A DNA stretch of 64,000 bases, taken from contig NZ_JAJFAW010000002.1 of assembly GCF_020711255.1 (NCBI RefSeq), forward strand, positions 186,001 to 250,000, written 5' to 3'. The position numbers were made by a program, and so were the translations under genes. The stretch is from Hymenobacter plasmatis (GTDB lineage Bacteria; Bacteroidota; Bacteroidia; Cytophagales; Hymenobacteraceae). The notes beneath the pieces are model-generated. The model was given only the letters and a program-made list of their open reading frames with translations, was not told where the DNA came from and ran no database searches. Numbering within the stretch: position 1 is the first letter of the stretch; each line of letters opens with the position of its first letter. Below are positions 17,625 through 26,600 of the stretch, piece by piece.

Positions 17625-18500
17625 ATGCTCTTGTTTGTGCGCACTTTATGCGGCCCTCACCAGCGATTTCTGCCGGGAATCCTTCTTCTTTTTGCGACCT
17701 CGGCTTCCGTAGCCCAAACGGCGTCGCCGGCCCCTGGCCGTTCAGAAACTTCTTTTAAAATGCCTGAACTATCGGAAGGCGGTGGGCAAGCCGGCTTGGT
17801 CCGCGCCATTCAGCAGCGCGTTAAATACCCGATGCGAGCGCTGCGTTACGGCATTCAGGGGCAAAGCGAGGTAAGCTTTGTAGTGGCACCCGACGGGAGT
17901 GTGCGACGGGTTAAAATTATGCGCAGCCTGGAGGCCGACACAGACTCTGCCGTGGTACAGGCCGTGAGGCAGCTGCCGCGGCTAGCACCGGGTGTACAAT
18001 TTGGCAAGTCTGTGGCGTGTGTGCTCACCGCCCCCATCACCTTTCAGCTTGATGGGCTTTCACGGCTGGCGCGCAGCAAACGCCCGGTCCCCGCCGCCGA
18101 CTCCTTACAACTGTATACGGCGGTCGAGCAAATGCCGATTTATCAAGGAAAACTAGGCTACAAAGGGCTGGCGGCCGATTTGAATGCGGAGTACCTGCGC
18201 CTTCGGGCCGAAAGCGGCTGCTTCGTGCCCAGCACGAATCTTGGGCTGTTGGTGACGGTAGGCCCGGGAGGTACGCTGTACGATGTGCAACGTGTGCAAC
18301 ACGACCCTAAAGAATATGATGTCTTACGCGCCGAATATGGCGACGCCGTAGCGGTACAGGAAGAAGAGGATTTGCCGCCGGCCTGCCTAGCACTCTTGGC
18401 ACAGGCGGCCCGCAATTTGCCCCGCGTAGCCCCCGCCTTCGCCAATGGCAAGCGGGTGGCCATGCGGCTACAACTGACCTTGCTAGCACCGGACAAATGA
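17625..18500 (+). CDS. secreted protein with TonB C-terminal domain, probably duplicated
   Basis: The 291-residue product has an N-terminal hydrophobic segment (PGILLLFATSASVAQ) and then a TonB C-terminal-type domain at about residues 45-140 (VKYPMRALRYGIQGQSEVSFVVAPDGSVRRVKIMRS... ITFQLDG). A second, diverged copy follows at about 165-290, beginning VEQMPIYQG and ending GKRVAMRLQLTLL. In classical TonB this domain touches the outer-membrane receptor. Here the hydrophobic segment looks like a cleaved signal peptide, not an anchor, and there is no Pro-rich spacer, so a role in energy coupling is uncertain. The frame is open to 17511, but ATG 17625 starts the signal. Confidence 0.65.
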   Translation: MLLFVRTLCGPHQRFLPGILLLFATSASVAQTASPAPGRSETSFKMPELSEGGGQAGLVRAIQQRVKYPMRALRYGIQGQSEVSFVVAPDGSVRRVKIMRSLEADTDSAVVQAVRQLPRLAPGVQFGKSVACVLTAPITFQLDGLSRLARSKRPVPAADSLQLYTAVEQMPIYQGKLGYKGLAADLNAEYLRLRAESGCFVPSTNLGLLVTVGPGGTLYDVQRVQHDPKEYDVLRAEYGDAVAVQEEEDLPPACLALLAQAARNLPRVAPAFANGKRVAMRLQLTLLAPDK

Positions 18501-18584
18501 CCAAAACGACGGTGCGAACCAAAGAATTCGGAGGGCATTAAGGCATATTTATCGGCTTTCGGAACTCAACGCCCTGAGCGGTTG

Positions 18585-18592
18585 TATTTTTG
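18585..18592 (+). promoter_or_regulatory. -7 promoter box TATTTTTG for rlmN, next to the start codon
   Basis: Perfect TAnnTTTG with four bases between its G and ATG 18597, so the mRNA is probably leaderless. Confidence 0.65.
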
Positions 18593-18596
18593 CGCT

Positions 18597-19679
18597 ATGC
18601 TTCTGGAACTGCCCCTCGCCCCCACCTTTAAGAAACGTGACATCCGCAAAACCTCCCCCGACGAGCTCAAGGCCTTTATGGTCGAGCACGGCGAGAAGCC
18701 GTTCCGCGCCAAGCAGGTGACGGAGTGGTTGTGGAAGAACACTGCCGCCACGTTTGAGGAGATGAATAACATCTCGGTGGCAACGCGCGAGTTGCTGGAC
18801 CAGCACTTTGTGATAAACGGCGTGACGGTGCAGAACAAGCAGCTCAGCAACGACGGCACCATCAAATCGGCGTTTAAGCTCTACGACGGCAACATTGTGG
18901 AGGGCGTGCTCATTCCGCACGACACCCGCATGACGGCCTGCATCTCGAGCCAGGTGGGCTGCTCGCTTACGTGTAAGTTTTGCGCCACCGGCTACATGGA
19001 CCGCAAGCGCAACCTCGACGCGGCCGAGATTTACGACCAAGTGGTACGCATCCGGGAGCAGTGCGAAAGCCAGTACGGCACGCCGCTCACCAACATCGTG
19101 TATATGGGCATGGGCGAGCCCCTGCTCAACTACGCCAACGTGGTGGAAAGCGTGCGCCGCATCACCGCGCCCGATGGCCTGAACATGGCCCCGCGCCGCA
19201 TCACCATCAGCACGGCCGGCATCGCCAAGATGATTAAGAAGCTGGCCGACGACGATGTGAAGGCCAACCTGGCCCTGTCGCTGCACGCGCCCACCGATGC
19301 CAAGCGCAACGAAATCATGCCCATCAACGAGGCCAACTCCCTGGCCGCGCTGAAGGAAGCCCTGCAGTATTACCACGAGAAAACCGGCCGCAAGGTCACC
19401 TACGAATACATCGTGTTCGATGGCTTCAACGACGGGCTGGACGACGCCGAGCACCTCTTCAAAATCGCGAAGTGGCTGCCCTGCAAGGTAAATTTGATTG
19501 AGTACAACCCCATCGAAAACGCCGACTACCAGAACGCGGCCGACGACAAAATCACGGCCTTCCACAAGTACCTGGCCGACCGCGGCGTGCAAACCAACAT
19601 CCGTCGCTCGCGCGGCAAGGACATTGACGCAGCCTGCGGGCAGCTGGCCGTGAAGGAGAAAAGCGACGTGGCTGCCTAG
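18597..19679 (+). CDS. rlmN: 23S rRNA / tRNA adenine-C2 methyltransferase RlmN
   Basis: The 360-residue radical SAM enzyme methylates C2 of A2503 in 23S rRNA and A37 in some tRNAs. It has CSLTCKFC (Cys122, Cys126, Cys129) for the Fe-S cluster and a C-terminal Cys347 (AACGQL), the acceptor cysteine of the two-Cys mechanism. GMGEPLLNYANVV is the SAM-contact loop. ATG 18597 is chosen over the upstream in-frame TTG 18582 because the promoter box lies between them. Confidence 0.95.
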   Translation: MLLELPLAPTFKKRDIRKTSPDELKAFMVEHGEKPFRAKQVTEWLWKNTAATFEEMNNISVATRELLDQHFVINGVTVQNKQLSNDGTIKSAFKLYDGNIVEGVLIPHDTRMTACISSQVGCSLTCKFCATGYMDRKRNLDAAEIYDQVVRIREQCESQYGTPLTNIVYMGMGEPLLNYANVVESVRRITAPDGLNMAPRRITISTAGIAKMIKKLADDDVKANLALSLHAPTDAKRNEIMPINEANSLAALKEALQYYHEKTGRKVTYEYIVFDGFNDGLDDAEHLFKIAKWLPCKVNLIEYNPIENADYQNAADDKITAFHKYLADRGVQTNIRRSRGKDIDAACGQLAVKEKSDVAA

Positions 19680-19703
19680 GCCACTAGATTCAGCTCAATT
19701 TTT

Positions 19704-19746
19704 ATCAAAAAGCCCGCTCTTCTATTCGAAAAGCGGGCTTTTTGAT
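19704..19746. terminator. bidirectional terminator between rlmN and the convergent gene
   Basis: ATCAAAAAGCCCGCT pairs with AAGCGGGCTTTTTGAT around a short loop, with T tracts on both strands. Confidence 0.85.
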
Positions 19747-19765
19747 GTGAAATGCCGTCGTTGGG

Positions 19766-20956
19766 CTACTTGTTTTTACCAAACCGGTACGAGGCTTCCA
19801 GGTAGGCGGGGTAAATGCCGCCCACGTTGCTGCCGTATACAAAGCCTAGGCTGCCGCTAAAGCGCTTGGCATGGAAGCGCCCGCCCACGAGACCGAGCGC
19901 GCCGCCATCGTAGATGTACGTTTCGTTGAGGAGCGACACGTAGTTGGAAATGCGTTTGGCACCGCCCAGTACCACCAAGGGGCTGCTGCTGGTTTCGCCG
20001 CGGCTCGTGAAGCCATAGCCCACGCCCAGCGTCACGTTGTCGTCGGCGGTGCCGTAGGTGCCCACGCCGTAGCCAATGCCGCCGCCGGCGCTCTCGCCAA
20101 ATGCCGAGATGTGGGCGTAGAGCGCGCCCACGCCCACGTGGAATTTTTCGCTCACCGGCACACTCACTTTGGGCGTGATAGCAATGGCTTTGCCCGCCAC
20201 GAAGGGTATTATCGGCACCAGCACGCCGAGCGAAATATTATCGGTGATGCCGTAGTTAGCGCCGATGAAATAGACTTCGATGTCCTGCACGTAGCCCTCG
20301 CCGCGGCGCAGGTTGCGGGCCGTGGGCGCAAACAGCAGGCGCGTGCCGTTGCCTACGTCCTGGAAGCCTTTTTTGGCTTGCTGCTCCGTGAGCAGCTCCA
20401 GCCGCTTCAGGTTGGCCCGCTGCACTTTGACCAGGCCCAGGTCTTTGGTTTCGAACTCCAGCTCCTGCGCATTACTAGCCCGCAGAATGCCATTGAACGA
20501 GCTGCCCGACAGCAGTTCCACGCTGTAGGTGCGGCCAATGATTTCGGGGACTGCTTTGGTGCTGACAGGCGGGTTGGCTGCTTGCGGCACCGCCGCAACG
20601 GCCGCCGGAGCGGTGGCCTGGGCACCCAACTCCTGCACGCGGCGCGCTATTGCCTCGCGCACGGCCAGAAACTCCGCTTCGGAATACGGCCGGGCATCCA
20701 GGCGGCCGTCGCGCAGGCGGGCACGCAGCGTGATGGCGCTGTCCGGGGTTAGGGAGCGCATGAAGCGGGCTTCTACGAAGTTGTCGGCCGCGTAGGTGGG
20801 AAACAGCCCAAAACGGGCCTTCTCGCCGCCGTCGATAACCTCGCCCACGGTAGGGCTCACCACCAAGACCCGCTCGGCGGGGGTTTGAGCCAGGGCTGGC
20901 AGGCCGAACAAGCCCAGCGCGGAGCCCAGGCAAAGCGAACGTAGAGATTTATTCAT
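19766..20956 (-). CDS. secreted protein, probable outer-membrane barrel, function unknown
   Basis: The 396-residue product has a signal peptide (SLCLGSALGLFGLPALAQ). A middle section GSSFNGILRASNAQELEFETKDLGLVKVQ looks like a small beta-barrel of Sm-like or YgdR-like pattern. The C-terminal half (from about 210) has alternating Gly/aromatic strands such as NYGITDNISLGVLVPIIPF and ends in YRFGKNK, typical of outer-membrane beta strands. No named family recognised. Start ATG 20956; a near-consensus -7 box lies just upstream. Confidence 0.55.
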   Translation of the reverse strand: MNKSLRSLCLGSALGLFGLPALAQTPAERVLVVSPTVGEVIDGGEKARFGLFPTYAADNFVEARFMRSLTPDSAITLRARLRDGRLDARPYSEAEFLAVREAIARRVQELGAQATAPAAVAAVPQAANPPVSTKAVPEIIGRTYSVELLSGSSFNGILRASNAQELEFETKDLGLVKVQRANLKRLELLTEQQAKKGFQDVGNGTRLLFAPTARNLRRGEGYVQDIEVYFIGANYGITDNISLGVLVPIIPFVAGKAIAITPKVSVPVSEKFHVGVGALYAHISAFGESAGGGIGYGVGTYGTADDNVTLGVGYGFTSRGETSSSPLVVLGGAKRISNYVSLLNETYIYDGGALGLVGGRFHAKRFSGSLGFVYGSNVGGIYPAYLEASYRFGKNK

Positions 20957-20974
20957 TGAGGAGTTTGGTTTCCC

Positions 20975-20982
20975 CAAAGATG
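20975..20982 (-). promoter_or_regulatory. -7-like box CATCTTTG
   Basis: One mismatch from TAnnTTTG on the minus strand, 19 bases before the ATG at 20956. Confidence 0.4.
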
Positions 20983-21162
20983 GCTTTATATCCCCATATC
21001 GCCGCAATGCCAAATATTGAATCAGAGGACTTTTGGCGCGCTGGCAAAGCAGCCCAATCCTCAGCCGCAAATTGCCTCTATGCCCCGCAGCCGGCTATTT
21101 GCTTCCGCTCAGCCAGCTCAACTCACACGAAAAAAAGGACATTCTAAAAATCCCGGGGACTT

Positions 21163-22131
21163 CTAAGAACGCCAGCTACCGGTGGAACGCGGGCGCCCAG
21201 TGGCAATTTCTTCGTGCGATTCGCCGGGTGCAAACTCCTGCAAGCGCACGCGCACGGCGTGGGCCTTGGGCTGCACCTTCTGGCCAAACATGTCGGCAAA
21301 TTCCTGAGTAAACTCAGCCCCGAAGAAGATGATGAGCGAGGAATAGTTGACCCACAGCAGCAGCACAATGGCCGAGCCCGCCGCCCCAAAGGCCGAGCCC
21401 GGGTCAGATTTGGCGATGTAGAAGGCGATAAGAAACTTACCGATAACGAAGAGCAGCGCCGTGATGAAGGCCCCGATGAGCACGTCGCTCCAGCGAATAA
21501 TGGCATCGGGCAGAAACCGGTAAATTAGCGCAAACAGCAGCGTGGTGACGCCCAAAGACAGCGCAAAATCGACGAGTTGGATGGCTACCACGCCCACCAT
21601 GGGCAGTACCTGCTGCAGCCAGCCGGTGAAGGCGCTCAGCACCGCGCTTATCACAAAGGAAATGAGCAGCAGCAAGGCCACGCTCAGGATGAGGCCAAAG
21701 GACAGAAACCGCTGCTTGATAAAAGCGCCAATGCCGATGCCCTCGGTTTTCACCTTCAGGTTCCAGATGTCGTTGATGCTCTCTTGTAGCGTGACGAAAA
21801 ACGTAGTGGCCGCAAAAATCAGCGTGGCCACGCCAATGGTAGTGGCGATGGGGCCGCGCTGCTGCAGCGTAAACTTGGCAATGCTGTCTTGTAGAAACTT
21901 GGCCGAATCGGGGCCCACCAGCCCTTTCAGCTGGCCGTAAATCTGCCCGGTGAGGGCCTCGCCGCCATACGCGGCGCTGGCCACCGTGATGACGATGAGC
22001 AGCAGCGGCGGCAACGAAAAAATGGTGTAGTAGGAAAGCGCCGCCGCGTGGCGGAAGGAGTTGTTGTTGCTGAATTCCGAGGCCGACGATTTGAGGACAG
22101 CCACAACATCGGAAAACTTGTAATGTGCCAT
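21163..22131 (-). CDS. YihY/BrkB family inner-membrane protein
   Basis: The 322-residue protein has about six membrane helices and the family's typical opening FRHAAALSYYTIFSLPPLLLIVI, plus LLWVNYSSLIIFFGAEFTQEF near residue 270. YihY proteins were once called ribonuclease BN, but that assignment was withdrawn; the real function is not known. The C-terminal tail is hydrophilic. It stands alone between a convergent-type hypothetical gene and a divergent secreted-protein gene. Confidence 0.88.
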   Translation of the reverse strand: MAHYKFSDVVAVLKSSASEFSNNNSFRHAAALSYYTIFSLPPLLLIVITVASAAYGGEALTGQIYGQLKGLVGPDSAKFLQDSIAKFTLQQRGPIATTIGVATLIFAATTFFVTLQESINDIWNLKVKTEGIGIGAFIKQRFLSFGLILSVALLLLISFVISAVLSAFTGWLQQVLPMVGVVAIQLVDFALSLGVTTLLFALIYRFLPDAIIRWSDVLIGAFITALLFVIGKFLIAFYIAKSDPGSAFGAAGSAIVLLLWVNYSSLIIFFGAEFTQEFADMFGQKVQPKAHAVRVRLQEFAPGESHEEIATGRPRSTGSWRS

Positions 22132-22360
22132 GCAGCGGAAATTTTAAGCAGCGAAAACCAGGATTATTGCCACTAGTACGGCCGGCGCGCAGCCGCGTTG
22201 GCCCAGCCGCCGGGCACCGGCCCTGTACTAAGGCGCTGAGCGGGGCAGCGTAGGCCCTGAGGCAAGCCAAATTCAGCTGGAACCGAAGCGCCTATTCCGT
22301 GCGCCTTGCTCGTATCTTGCTGCCCAATCGCGCTTCTTTTACTCATACTCAATCCCGCTT

Positions 22361-23185
22361 ATGTTCTCCATTACCCGCCTGGTGCACGTGTTTCTGTTTG
22401 CCGCATTTGGCCTGCTGTTGCTGGCCGGTCCGGCCCAGGCCCAGAAGCAAAAAGTGAAGACCAAAGGCGGGCTGGCGGTGTCCTACCCGGCCGCCGAAGG
22501 CTTCGACCTGGCCGGCTCCGACCCCAAAGCCGTGGCCATAGCCGACCGCGTGATGCGCGAAATGGGCGGCTACGACAACTGGCGCAACACCCGCTTTCTG
22601 GCCTGGAGCTTCTTTGGGGGGCAGTACCAGATTTGGGACAAGTACACCGGCGACTTCCACTGGGAAAAAGATTCGCTCGTGGCCAACTTCAACCTAAACA
22701 CCAAGCAGGGCCACGTCTACAGCCGGGGCCAGGACATCTCGGCCACGCCCGCCGGCCAAAAGACCCTCGAGCGGCTGCCCGCCATTTGGATAAACAACTC
22801 CTACTGGCTGCTCATGCCGTTTAAGCTCAAGGATTCGGGCGTGACGCTCACCTACAAGGGCGAAGCCAAAACCATGGACGGCGCCGTGGCAGACGTACTG
22901 CAGATGACCTTCAAAAACGTGGGCGTGACGCCCCAAAACCGCTACGAAGTGCTGGTAAACCGCGCCACCGGCCTCGTGGATGAGTGGGCATATTTCGCCA
23001 ATGCCACCGACGCGCAACCGGCCTTCCGCCGCCGCTGGAACGAGTACGAAAAGCACGGCAGCATCCTGCTGGCCGCCGGCCGCAGCGAAGCCGCCAAGCC
23101 CAGCCGCCTCGACAATATCGCCGCCGCCCAGACCCTGCCCGCCGACGTAATGACGAGCAAAACGCCGGTTGCCAAACTCAAATAA
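22361..23185 (+). CDS. secreted protein, LolA/DUF6503-like, function uncertain
   Basis: The 274-residue product has a signal peptide (FAAFGLLLLAGPAQAQ). Its body, with MGGYDNWRNTRFLAWSFFGGQYQIWDKYTGDFHWE, YWLLMPFKLKDSGVTL and YEVLVNRATGLVDEWAYF, recalls the half-barrel lipid-binding pattern of LolA-like proteins and of Bacteroidota DUF6503 proteins. The resemblance is by inspection only. It could bind a lipid or act in the periplasm. A weak -7-like sequence TATCTTGC lies about 45 bases upstream. Confidence 0.5.
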   Translation: MFSITRLVHVFLFAAFGLLLLAGPAQAQKQKVKTKGGLAVSYPAAEGFDLAGSDPKAVAIADRVMREMGGYDNWRNTRFLAWSFFGGQYQIWDKYTGDFHWEKDSLVANFNLNTKQGHVYSRGQDISATPAGQKTLERLPAIWINNSYWLLMPFKLKDSGVTLTYKGEAKTMDGAVADVLQMTFKNVGVTPQNRYEVLVNRATGLVDEWAYFANATDAQPAFRRRWNEYEKHGSILLAAGRSEAAKPSRLDNIAAAQTLPADVMTSKTPVAKLK

Positions 23186-23226
23186 GCAGCACCTGCCAGC
23201 CGCCCAGCCATTTTCTAGCCGTAGCC

Positions 23227-23967
23227 TTAAGCCCGGCGCAGCGTCCAGCGTAGGGTTTCTATAGGGGCCTCGCGTAGGGCAGCCGCCAGCTCGGCATCGT
23301 CGCTATACTGTAGCTGCGTCAGCACGCTTGCTTCCACGGTTACTTCTGCCTCGTCCAGCACAAAGGGCCAGGGCTCTATGTGGATGGGGCCGCCCGGGTG
23401 GGGCTGGCGCACGTCGTAGCGCTGCCCATCGGGCCCGCGGCTGATTTCGAGGGAGCGGCCCATTTCGGGCAGTTCGCCCCGGCACAGGATAAGCGACAGG
23501 CGGTCGGTCCAGTGCAGCAGGTCGTAGGCCGATTGGGCTTCTTCTTTCTTCACCTTCAGGGCCCGGCGCCACTGCTGCTGCCCGGCGCGCAGCTCGTCGA
23601 GAAAGCCCGTGATGGCCGGGGTGCTGCCCCGTAGGCTTTCGTAGAGGCAGCTCAGGTGCATGCTGGTGAGCAGGCTGCGCCACTGCCCCTGGTAGCGGGC
23701 GGCGGCCATTACGCCCCGGGCCTGGGCCATGGAGAATTCCTTCTGGGTGAAGTTGGCGGGGGCGCCGGCGGGCGTCAGGCCGTGGTGGCCGCCGCGCTTG
23801 TACCATTCTTCCTGCTCGTCGTCGTGCTGGGCGGCGGCGGCCAGCAGGCCCACCCAGCGGTCGGGGGCGAGGGTGGGCGGCCACAGCCAGGCGAGCTGCG
23901 CCGCGAGCAGGGCGTGGGCCTGCTGATAAATAATCTGCCAGCCGGCAGGAGTGGAATTAACTATCAT
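23227..23967 (-). CDS. DUF3891 family protein
   Basis: The 246-residue protein starts MIVNSTPAGWQIIYQQAHALLAAQLAWLW, the standard DUF3891 opening with a QxxHA-type motif. Further His/Asp residues (AAAAQHDDEQEEW, LLHWTDRLSLILCRGELPE) could form a metal site of HD-like type; that is inference. Function unknown. The frame is open to 24000, but ATG 23967 matches the family start. It ends 42 bases from the stop of the converging secreted-protein gene. Confidence 0.8.
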   Translation of the reverse strand: MIVNSTPAGWQIIYQQAHALLAAQLAWLWPPTLAPDRWVGLLAAAAQHDDEQEEWYKRGGHHGLTPAGAPANFTQKEFSMAQARGVMAAARYQGQWRSLLTSMHLSCLYESLRGSTPAITGFLDELRAGQQQWRRALKVKKEEAQSAYDLLHWTDRLSLILCRGELPEMGRSLEISRGPDGQRYDVRQPHPGGPIHIEPWPFVLDEAEVTVEASVLTQLQYSDDAELAAALREAPIETLRWTLRRA

Positions 23968-24158
23968 GGAACGCAAAACGCTTGAGCAGCCACCTTTCAA
24001 CTGGAAAGGCCACCAAGGGGTTGCCGCAGTGTGGGGGCCGCGCCGGCGTGGCCGGTTTTAGCTCAACTACAAGGGCCGGCAGCCGCAGCGTCATTACCAA
24101 GTATCACCGAAGAAAAAGGCCGTTGCCAACCCGCCCGCCAGCCCACCGTATCCCGGCC

Positions 24159-25085
24159 ATGCCCAACGCCCGTGGACCCAGCTCCACCCAAGCCCTTTTT
24201 ACGCCGCTCACCGTTGGGCTACCCGATGGCCGCACCTTGGGCCTGACGCGCTACGGCAACCCAGCCCACCAGGCCGTGGTGTTTCATCACGGCTTCGGGT
24301 CCTCCAGCCTGGAGCTGCCGCCCACCGTGGCCCTGCTCGACCGCCTGCAACTGCAGCTGCTGGCCCCCGACCGGCCCGGCGTGGGCGTCTCCAGCGTCTG
24401 CCGGCCGCTCACGTTTCCGTCGTTTGCCGCCGATGTGGTGGCCGCGCTCGATGCCCTGGGCATTGCTGGGCCGGTGGCCACCATGGGCTGGTCGGTGGGC
24501 GGGGTGCACGCGCTGGCGCTGGCGGCCTGCTACCCCGGGCGGGTGGCAGCCGTGCAGCTGCTCAGCACCTGCCTGCCGCTGGGCGAGCCCGCGGCGTACC
24601 GGCACCTCACCCGCACCTGGAAATTCCTGCACTGGGGCCAGATAGCTTTCCCCTGGCTAAACCGCACCACCTTTCTGTGGCTCAGCCGGCAGTGGGCCCG
24701 CCACCCCGACCGCACCATCGATTGGTTTATCCGCCTCATGCGCTCGGCCGAGCGGGCCGTGACCGCAAAGCCCGGGTATCGGGAGCTGCTGCGCGATGCC
24801 GCCGTGCAGGGCTTTGCGCACCACGGCCGCGGCGTGTTCGACGATGCCCAGGCCTGGTGCCGCCCGCCGGGCTTTGCCATTGAGGCCGTGCAAGCGCCCA
24901 CCACCATCTGGCACGGCACCGGCGACGGCGTGTGGGCGCCCGATAACATTCCTTACCTAGCCAGCCGCATACCTCTGGCCCGCATTAAGCTACTGGCAGG
25001 CCAAGGCCACATGCTGTACCTGGAAAATTGGGCTGCGATTTTAGAAGAAACGCGCGCGCTGCTAGGGCCACCCTGCCCGGGCTAA
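24159..25085 (+). CDS. alpha/beta hydrolase
   Basis: The 308-residue enzyme has the oxyanion HHGFGSS, the nucleophile elbow GWSVGG (Ser112), a late Asp in GDGVWAPDN and the catalytic His in GQGHMLYLENW. No signal peptide is visible, so it should be cytoplasmic. The substrate cannot be deduced. The frame extends to 23982, but ATG 24159 begins where homologues of this fold begin. Its TAA stop overlaps the TAG stop of the convergent histidine kinase gene. Confidence 0.82.
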   Translation: MPNARGPSSTQALFTPLTVGLPDGRTLGLTRYGNPAHQAVVFHHGFGSSSLELPPTVALLDRLQLQLLAPDRPGVGVSSVCRPLTFPSFAADVVAALDALGIAGPVATMGWSVGGVHALALAACYPGRVAAVQLLSTCLPLGEPAAYRHLTRTWKFLHWGQIAFPWLNRTTFLWLSRQWARHPDRTIDWFIRLMRSAERAVTAKPGYRELLRDAAVQGFAHHGRGVFDDAQAWCRPPGFAIEAVQAPTTIWHGTGDGVWAPDNIPYLASRIPLARIKLLAGQGHMLYLENWAAILEETRALLGPPCPG

Positions 25086-26359
25086 TGAATTCGCACCCGC
25101 ATGGAATGCCGGCCCGGGGCATCGTAGTGGTAGCTCAACAGGAAGCCGTAGGTGTCGCAAATCTGCCGGGCAATGGCCAGGCCCAGCCCTACGCTGCCCG
25201 GCGGCCGCTCGGGGCCGGGCCGGAAGCGTACGAAAAGCTGATCGGCGGGCAGGGCGTGGGGGCGGCCGGTGTTTTGCACCGTGAGCTCATCTGGCGTGAG
25301 CAGGACGCGCAGCTCGCCGCCGGGCACGTTGTGCCGGATGGCGTTGCTGAGCAGGTTGCTCACCAGGATTTCGATGAGCGAGCGGTTGGCTGCTACGGTG
25401 AGCGTGGGCGCCAGACCCTCGGCAACCAGCGTGAGGTTGGCCGCTTCGAGCTGCTCGCGTAGCTGCCCCAGCTGCGTGCGGATGACGGCAGCCAGGTCCA
25501 CCGTTTCGGAAGGGAAAAACAGCTGCTGGTCGAGGTGGGCCAATAGCAGCAGGCTGCGGCTGAGGTGCGTGAGGCGCTGCGTCACGTCCAGCAGCGGCTC
25601 GATGTGGCCCGCCTGCTCTTCGGTGAGGCCGGGTACTTGCACCAGCATGTCGAGCTTGGTGCGCAGGATTGCCAATGGCGTTTGCAGCTCGTGGGCCGCG
25701 TTTTCGGTGAATTCCTTCTGGCGGTGGTAGATGCGCTGGTTGCGGTTCAACACCCGGCTCAGGGCCGAATTGAGCTCTTTGAACTCGGGAATGCGCGTGG
25801 GGGCCAGGCTCAGGGGTTGGTGCTGGTCGAGTTTGTAGCGCTGGAGTTCGCCCAAAGTCTGATAAAAGGGAGCCCACAGCCGCCGCGTCAGGAAGTGCTG
25901 CAACACCAACAGCCCCACCAGCAACACACCAAACAGCAGCGCCCCGGCCTGCACAATGCGCGCCAGCAGCTCCTGGCTCTCGAGCATGGTGGTGCGCAGC
26001 TCCAGCCGGTAGGGCCGCCCCTGGAACTGCACCGGCGCTGCCAGCTGGCGATAGGGTACTGCCTTCCCAACGAGTTGGTTGTACATCATCCGCACGCTGA
26101 ACGCAGCTGGCGGCCCGGGTGCCGTCAGCGGCACAAACTCCACGTTGTGGTCGAGCTGGTGCCAAAAGGTAAGGTCAGCGGGCGTGCGCAGGTACAATCG
26201 TAAGTCGTTCTCCACGCGCAGCTTGCGCCGGCTCAGGGTGCGGTCGACGTAGACGTAGTAGATTTTGCGAATGAACTCATAGTACACGAACGTGCCGGCC
26301 ACCGCCACCACGCTGGCATAAAGCAGGAAAAAGACGGTGGTGCGGGCCAGCAGCCTCAT
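25082..26359 (-). CDS. sensor histidine kinase
   Basis: The 425-residue membrane kinase has two membrane helices (about 8-28 and 138-158) around a ~110-residue periplasmic sensor. Next come a linker, the dimerisation box ENAAHELQTPLAI with His223, the N box NLLSNAIRHN (about 338) and a G box GSVGLGLAIARQI (about 395). The sensor is typical in size for QseC/TctE-like kinases. It pairs with the response regulator gene upstream on the same strand; a repeat-filled gap of 241 bases separates them. Confidence 0.9.
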   Translation of the reverse strand: MRLLARTTVFFLLYASVVAVAGTFVYYEFIRKIYYVYVDRTLSRRKLRVENDLRLYLRTPADLTFWHQLDHNVEFVPLTAPGPPAAFSVRMMYNQLVGKAVPYRQLAAPVQFQGRPYRLELRTTMLESQELLARIVQAGALLFGVLLVGLLVLQHFLTRRLWAPFYQTLGELQRYKLDQHQPLSLAPTRIPEFKELNSALSRVLNRNQRIYHRQKEFTENAAHELQTPLAILRTKLDMLVQVPGLTEEQAGHIEPLLDVTQRLTHLSRSLLLLAHLDQQLFFPSETVDLAAVIRTQLGQLREQLEAANLTLVAEGLAPTLTVAANRSLIEILVSNLLSNAIRHNVPGGELRVLLTPDELTVQNTGRPHALPADQLFVRFRPGPERPPGSVGLGLAIARQICDTYGFLLSYHYDAPGRHSMRVRIH

Positions 26360-26421
26360 GAGTTTGGGTCAATTCTGACTGGAAACTAGCTTACTATGGT
26401 AGGTCATAACGCAGCGCAAGT

Positions 26422-26588
26422 TGTCATACAGAGCGGAGCGAAGCATCTCGCTCGCGCCATTTGTCATGCTGACGCAGGAAGCATCTTATCACAGTTGAAA
26501 GAGTCGTGCTAACCTGATAAGATGCTTCGCTGCGCTCTGCATGACAGACGATTGTAACGAAGCAGTAAAGACGCTCCGCTCTGCATGA
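26422..26588. repeat. palindromic intergenic repeat, family A copy 2
   Basis: Half-unit GTCATACAGAGCGGAGCGAA... at 26422-26448, then a palindromic core 26463-26545 (GTCATGCTGACGCAGGAAGC... facing ...GCTTCGCTGCGCTCTGCATGAC), then a second degraded half-unit to 26588. It sits between the regulator and kinase genes. Confidence 0.85.
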
Positions 26589-26600
26589 AGTTCTTGTGGG

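Noticed and set aside
18549..19592. 347-codon open frame opposite rlmN
   Set aside because: Antisense shadow of a clear radical SAM gene.
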